Notes under the pieces: generated by a model
What the model was told of the DNA's origin: nothing
The model's input: the letters and a program-made list of their open reading frames with translations, nothing else
Database searches by the model: none
Made by a program: the position numbers and the translations under genes
Part shown: piece after piece, positions 28,701 to 34,700 of the stretch
Layout: the number at the start of each line of letters is the position of its first letter
How positions within the stretch are numbered: position 1 is the first letter of the stretch
Source: Heterobilharzia americana
Lineage: Eukaryota > Platyhelminthes > Trematoda > Strigeidida > Schistosomatidae
Length of the DNA stretch: 64,000 nucleotides
Reading direction: 5' to 3'
NCBI GenBank assembly: GCA_944470555.2
Contig: OX104127.1
Coordinates: 32,627,661-32,691,660 of the forward strand

Positions 28701-31700
28701 TTGAGGTAGAGAGTTGACTGCCATTCTATACTCCGTTCTATGATGAGATGATGCGAAGCGTTGCAATTTGGTCTGCACATGATTTGTACTTCCTGAAGCC
28801 TGCCTGTTCCGATCGTAGTTTTGAATCCAGTGCATCTTTAAGCCTCTCCAGGATGATGCGGCTTAATATTTTTCTTGGTGTGGATGGACAGGAGAGTGAT
28901 TCCTCGCCAGTTCTTGCAAACACTGAGGTCTCCCTTCTTCGGCAGTTTGACAAGGTGACCCTTCTTCCAATCAATGGACACGTACCTTCTCTTCCTTCCA
29001 CACCTTCTGCGATAGAGGTGTGGTTTGAGCATGTCTGCTGTTGTCTCAGTGTCTGTTCTCAGTGCTTCTGGCGGGATCCCATCTGGTCCTGCTGCTTTTC
29101 CGCATTTCAGTAGCTTTATGGCGTTCAGGACTTCCATTTTCGTTGGAGAATTTATGTTCACTTGTAGTTCAGCGGCTGTAGGTTGTATTTCTGGACGAAG
29201 TGCAGGTGGTGGTCGATTCAAGAGCTTTTTGAAGTGGTCAGTCCATCGTTTTCTTTGTTTATCTTCTTTGGTAATTAGATTTTCTTCATCATCTTTTATT
29301 GGTTTCATCTGCGTTGATCTCTCGCCTACCAGATAGTAACCTGTTTATTTGATATTGTGTTGTCAGGTCTCCTACTAGCTGGCAGTCTGTTCTACTTCAC
29401 TTGCTAGTGTTTCGTAGAAGTGTCTTTTGTCTTTCCGTGCACTCTTCTTCACTTCTTTGTCCAGTGTTTTACACATTGTACTCAGTTCCTCTTGTCGTTG
29501 AGCATCCTTACACTGGTTTATCTTCTGCTTCACCATCCTCCTCTCCTCTATCAGCTTCCAGGTATCCGTCGAGATCCATTCCTTGTCTTCTTTCTTCTTC
29601 CTTCCTAATACTGTTGTGCAGGTTTCTTTCCACATAGCTTTCAAAGACTTCCAGTGTTCTTCCACACAGGTTTCTTCAGGGATGTTCCTCGATATCTCCC
29701 ATTTTGTCTTGATGGCTGACTGACGTGAAGACCTCCTTTGTAGTTTCGTCCTTCAGTTTCTGTTCTGGGTGTTGTACTTGAACTGTGGTCTATCATCAGC
29801 TTCCATGAAGGCTTTTAACTTGATTTTGAAGGTAGGTTCGTTGCACTGGATAGTGAGTGGTCTGAACCTACATCTCCTGTTCTTGACCTTGTGTTAAGTA
29901 GACTGCTTCTCTACTTTCTTGAGATTGAGATAAAGTCAATCTGGATTTTAGTGTGTCCTGGTTTCTGGTGAAATCGAATCCATGTCGCTTTGTGGATATC
30001 CTTGTGCTTGAACACACTGCCTCACTGCAATCACCGAATCGTTGAATGCACAGAATTCTGCAAACAGTTCTCCATTCTCGTTCATTTCACCTAGCGCTTC
30101 TCGACCCATGGTTAGTTCTCTTCCTGTGTTGTCCCCTCCCAGTCTGGCATTCATGTCACCCCACCCATCAGATTTTTGATGTCGCCGTCGCCAACTGGGG
30201 TCTTGTCCATTACTGATTGCAGTTGTCTGTAGAATTCCTCCTTTTTCTCTTGCTCTGCATTATTTGTAGGTGCGTAGCGTAGCATTGTATGCTTGTGACC
30301 TTCCTTTTGAGTTGAACCTTGCTGTCATGATCCTGGATGAGGAGATTGGTTCCCACTGCATGAGAGCCTTCGATGCTCTTGGGAACATCATGATAGCCAC
30401 TCCAAAACTCAGTGTGCTCGTGGTTGTCGTCTGGGTGACAATATCGGAGTAGATAATTGATTCTCCAGTTGACAGTTTGGAGACTCCACTTCCATTCCAT
30501 CTGCTTTCGCATATTCCAAGCACTTCAATGTGATACCTTCTCATCTCTTTTGCAACCTGGGCTGCCTTGCTGGGTTCAAACATGGTGTGGACATTCCATG
30601 TCCCCACGTTTACTTTCGCTTTCTTCGAGATAGAGAAGACACATCGGCCAATTGGCTTCCCGAAGGCAGGCTTTCACCAACTGGCGTCATTTCGCCTCTT
30701 CGATTCCAGCGAGGAATAATTTTGTTTTCATTTTTTATATTTTGTTTGTGCCTTGAAGTTTCTTTAGCGGTTAGATTTGTTTTCCGGGTTAGGGTTGCTG
30801 GCCCTATGCCCAACCTTCCCTCTTTACCCGGGCTTAGGACCGGCTAGTAACTAGTGAACTAGTTAACCAGGTGAGGTTAAAAAGCTATAATAGCCTTATA
30901 ATTTTTGTTTTGACAAAAGAATGTTGATGGGAATTGAAAATGAATTGACGTGAGGAAATTGAACATAACTGGACGAACTTTATGGAGCCTGGAAATTGTC
31001 CCTACAGATTAGTAAGCTGAATAAATTCCAAATGTTTGAGAAATTTAAAAATCTGAGCTGAATATTCTTATGCATAATGACGATGAGCTCTGGCTTAAAC
31101 AACTGAAATGACCGTGTACAATTACTTGACTAGCAAATTCTTAAGGAAGTAAACACTTTCCAAAAGTGTGCAGCATTCCTAAGATAAACAACGTGGGAAT
31201 ACGCTCAAGTCTTATATTGGTTCTGAAGAACTTTGCATACCTTGAATTCACTGGATGGCTTGTATAGTTAACTGAGCCTACTAGGGCAGAACTAGCCATT
31301 TATAATTTGAACGATAGTCTTAAATTTTTTATTTGGATTGATTACATTAAGATAAGCAGCGAATGTATAGCTTCATTAACTGGTGATTGGAAGATAACCA
31401 ACTTCATATCGTCTAGTTCTAAGTGCTAGTCAAATTCTACTCATCACTTCGCATCGTGACACACTTTTGGTAGGTGTTGATTGGACAGAGGCAATAGAAA
31501 GGAAGCCCCGAATCTATGTTCCGTGCTCTTTGCCACTTGTCAGCAAAACATGTCTGCAACCTCTACGAAAATGATAACCCACACGAAATTCAAAACCACG
31601 TAACCCACTGCTCCAGTCAAAGATATTACCAGTGACTGTTTGACCATATAGGCCTCGGCTTCCCATTAGAACTTCGGGATATCCATCACGAAGCATGCCA

Positions 31701-34700
31701 CTAATGAGCACTATAGAGTGATGTATTTTGAGGTTATTAGGGATTTTAATTTTTACTGTTGTATTTAAATCGGACTGACATCAAAAATTAAAACCCCCAT
31801 TAGTCACAAAATACAGAAGAACTTGTAAGATTATTTTAATGAAAATTTATAAAGGTTAACTAGGTTGGTAAAAATAAAAAAGTAAGAGGGATAATAAAGG
31901 CTAAGGGAAAACAAAATTTTGAACTATATCACTATGACAGAATTTTAACCATTCTCAACTGTGTATCATGACTGTATATTCCGAGTGATTTAAAGCCATT
32001 CTAGTAGCTACTGTTATAGCCTATTAGGTTGCGTTAATCTATGAAAAACTACTTTTCCAGTCGAAATAAAGAAAATATATTTGTCATTTCAGTGGTTGCT
32101 AGGGCGAATTTCAGAGTCACTCCGTGTCATGATCTATGCGTGGTTTACTCTAAAAGCCACTTTGGTCACTACCAAAATAACCGATTTGGCTCCCTTATTT
32201 TGTCACGAAAGGTAATTAATTCTCAAATGTGGAAACCTAATTATTCACCTTAGAAATTATCAAGATGGCTTTTAGAGTCATTTGTTCTCCCTACATACAC
32301 GTGACCTTACTCATCTGCAAACTGATGCGAGAAATAGAATGTGGAACAATCGTTCGTATACTGTTTGGGTTTGCATTATAGTCTGTTTTTGCATGAAGAA
32401 TGGCCTTAGTTGCACAATTTGTTTTGCTGACAACCGATATAAGCACTTTTCTAGATAAGGCTATCTGATTCACCCCTAGACAATAGAATCTTTACCTGGG
32501 GACCAAGTGAGTTTCAGTAATGTAATACTTTTATCTCTGTTGATAAATTTCAGTAGATGTCCATTCTACCCTGATATTGGTGTCAACAGTTTGGGTTCCT
32601 CGCCTTATTTTTTTCTGTTCGGATGAAATTAAGTGAACACCTAGTTAAGACATATTTATTTTAGACTAGAAAATATATATGAAAACTAAGGTATTGTTCT
32701 ATCTCAGATAGTTTCCAATAAATAGACCTTCCGACAGAGTCATTGTTCCTTCATTAGGTCTAAAAATGGCAGCTCATTATTCACTTTTTCTTTTTCGTCA
32801 CAAGTACGGCTTACATGTTTCTGAATAATACTTAGTTCGTCTTATGGGCACATCAAATCATTAAGTTTATTATCACTAGTGATTATATCACTGCATATAT
32901 TTCATAAAGAGAAATTGTCAAGCGAATCTTACACATGGGTTACTAAGGTTATTGAGTGGTTTCCAACGGTGACATGTAAGGTATTTTCGAACACATTCAT
33001 CCTTAGGTTGGAACTGGACTTTATCACAGGATAGTAAGTATAAGTCTTTTAAAGTTATGATTAGAATAGAAAGTGTCATCAAGTTAATTGAGATATCAAG
33101 TTTTAGTTAATGGTATAATAGTAAGTCACGAATTCTCATAGAAAAAAACATAGTCTTCGATTTGATATTGATTTTATTCTAGTATTTAGTGAATTCAGAT
33201 CTGTATTTCAAGGAGAATTTCACATAAACGACTTCGAATAAGATTCAGCATTTTTGCTAACTACTTTGTTAGGCTATAAATGGGTGATTGACACAGACAT
33301 TACTAACAGCAGTGAATTATCGGCTTTATATATTTTAGGTAAGTTATCATTTCATTCATTGTTTATTTACTTTTACGCTAATTATTACTGGTCATTAGAT
33401 GATGTTTTTCACATAAATTACTATCCTTACACCCGAAATAGTACAAAGAAGCTGCATTTTAGGTGAGCACAATTGTAGCATACATAATCTAGGTTTTCTA
33501 GACCATGATGTAGTATATTTAGTGTTAGGTATTACCAGTTAATCGCCAAGAGGCCGTGTAACTGCTTTTTGGAAAAAGGCTGTGTGTTCCCATCAGTCAT
33601 AAAGGGTTTGACAAATGATAATGTCCATACATAAACTCTAAGACGAAGTGTAATCTACTCCATAATTTTTTAAGTAGTTGCATGCATATGAAGTGAAATT
33701 ATTTCACAAACTTATTTCTGCAGTTGAGTAACTGAGACTTCTTTTGTTAACTGCCAAAGAACAACTAGTTAATGAAACTTCCAAAGACTTGGTCCACTCA
33801 CACATTTCGACGTTATCTTATAAACCACGAAACGATCAAAATAAAAAAGAAGAATGAATCACACACACAAATATAAAAAGAGAAAGGTAACATATTATTA
33901 ACTCTTAATCCTAGCGTTAAGTGTCTGAACCCTGTAATAACTAAATCTTTGATGATTATGTATGACTAAAAGTTTTTGAGAGCAGTTTTTAAAGATATAT
34001 TCAAAGTAAAACCTTAACCTGCTTGAATATAGTTTTTCTATCAATGAAATTCAACATTTATTGTAGGGTCTAATAAGTTTCAGTAGTTTAGTACACTTTA
34101 CAGTTACTTTCGTATGCTGTTTATAACCTTTGTTTGCATCGACCATCAATTCCTCAAATAAATGTAGTTATATTTGGATATGAACTGAGGAAATGTAATA
34201 AGATTTTGTTTAAAAGGTGTAAATGTCAAACTGTACTAGTTTAAGTTAATGAATGGTTAAAAGAAGAGTGAAATGAAATTTAACGCCTAGTATTTTTATT
34301 CAACGTATGTAATAATTCACTTACTCTCGACATTCTGTCTAACTCTATTTTACTGAACTTTAGTCGAAGTGGATTCCATGAAGGTTTATTCACAACTGGA
34401 GCTTTTTGAGCACATTTTACACCAGCTTCTTCATTTTGTCGACAGTCATGTATTCCCCAACCATTGAATCTACATTCAATAAGACGCTTTTCACTACCGG
34501 TACAATGAACTTCATCCATTAAATAATTCACTGAAATATAGAAAGAAGTGTACAGTATTTAGGATATACATCATCGTATTTTAATTGTAGCAATAATTGA
34601 TGACAGGAACTATTTCAATATTCTCAGTTTAATAATATTCACTTTTTGGTAGATTACCGAGTAATTAAACTTTTTTTACGATTTCAAAAATTGACTCTTG

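Larger units (their letters stand above)
27567..30876 (-). mobile_element. SR2-like (RTE-type) LINE, copy C, complete insertion with TSD
   Basis: A 3,310-bp insertion in a LOXL intron, flanked by a 12-bp duplication. The 3' end (left) has a triplet-rich tail. Minus-strand coding in order: endonuclease start MGTWNVHTMFEPSKAAQVAK (30607 on), MNARLGGDNTGREL (about 30150), MEEHWKSLKAMW (29665), TKEDKQRKRWTDHF and LNAIKLLKCGKAAGPDGIPP (29250-29080). Then come DFEKASDSVDREVIWKLLHY (about 28700), the catalytic block LDFANDLCQ (about 28380) and KNKIRIFNTNVKSVLLYGSE (28060). Frameshifts split the ORF, and catalytic FADD reads FAND, so it is inactive. Full-length SR2 is described as about 3.9 kb; this one is shorter. 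Confidence 0.88.
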
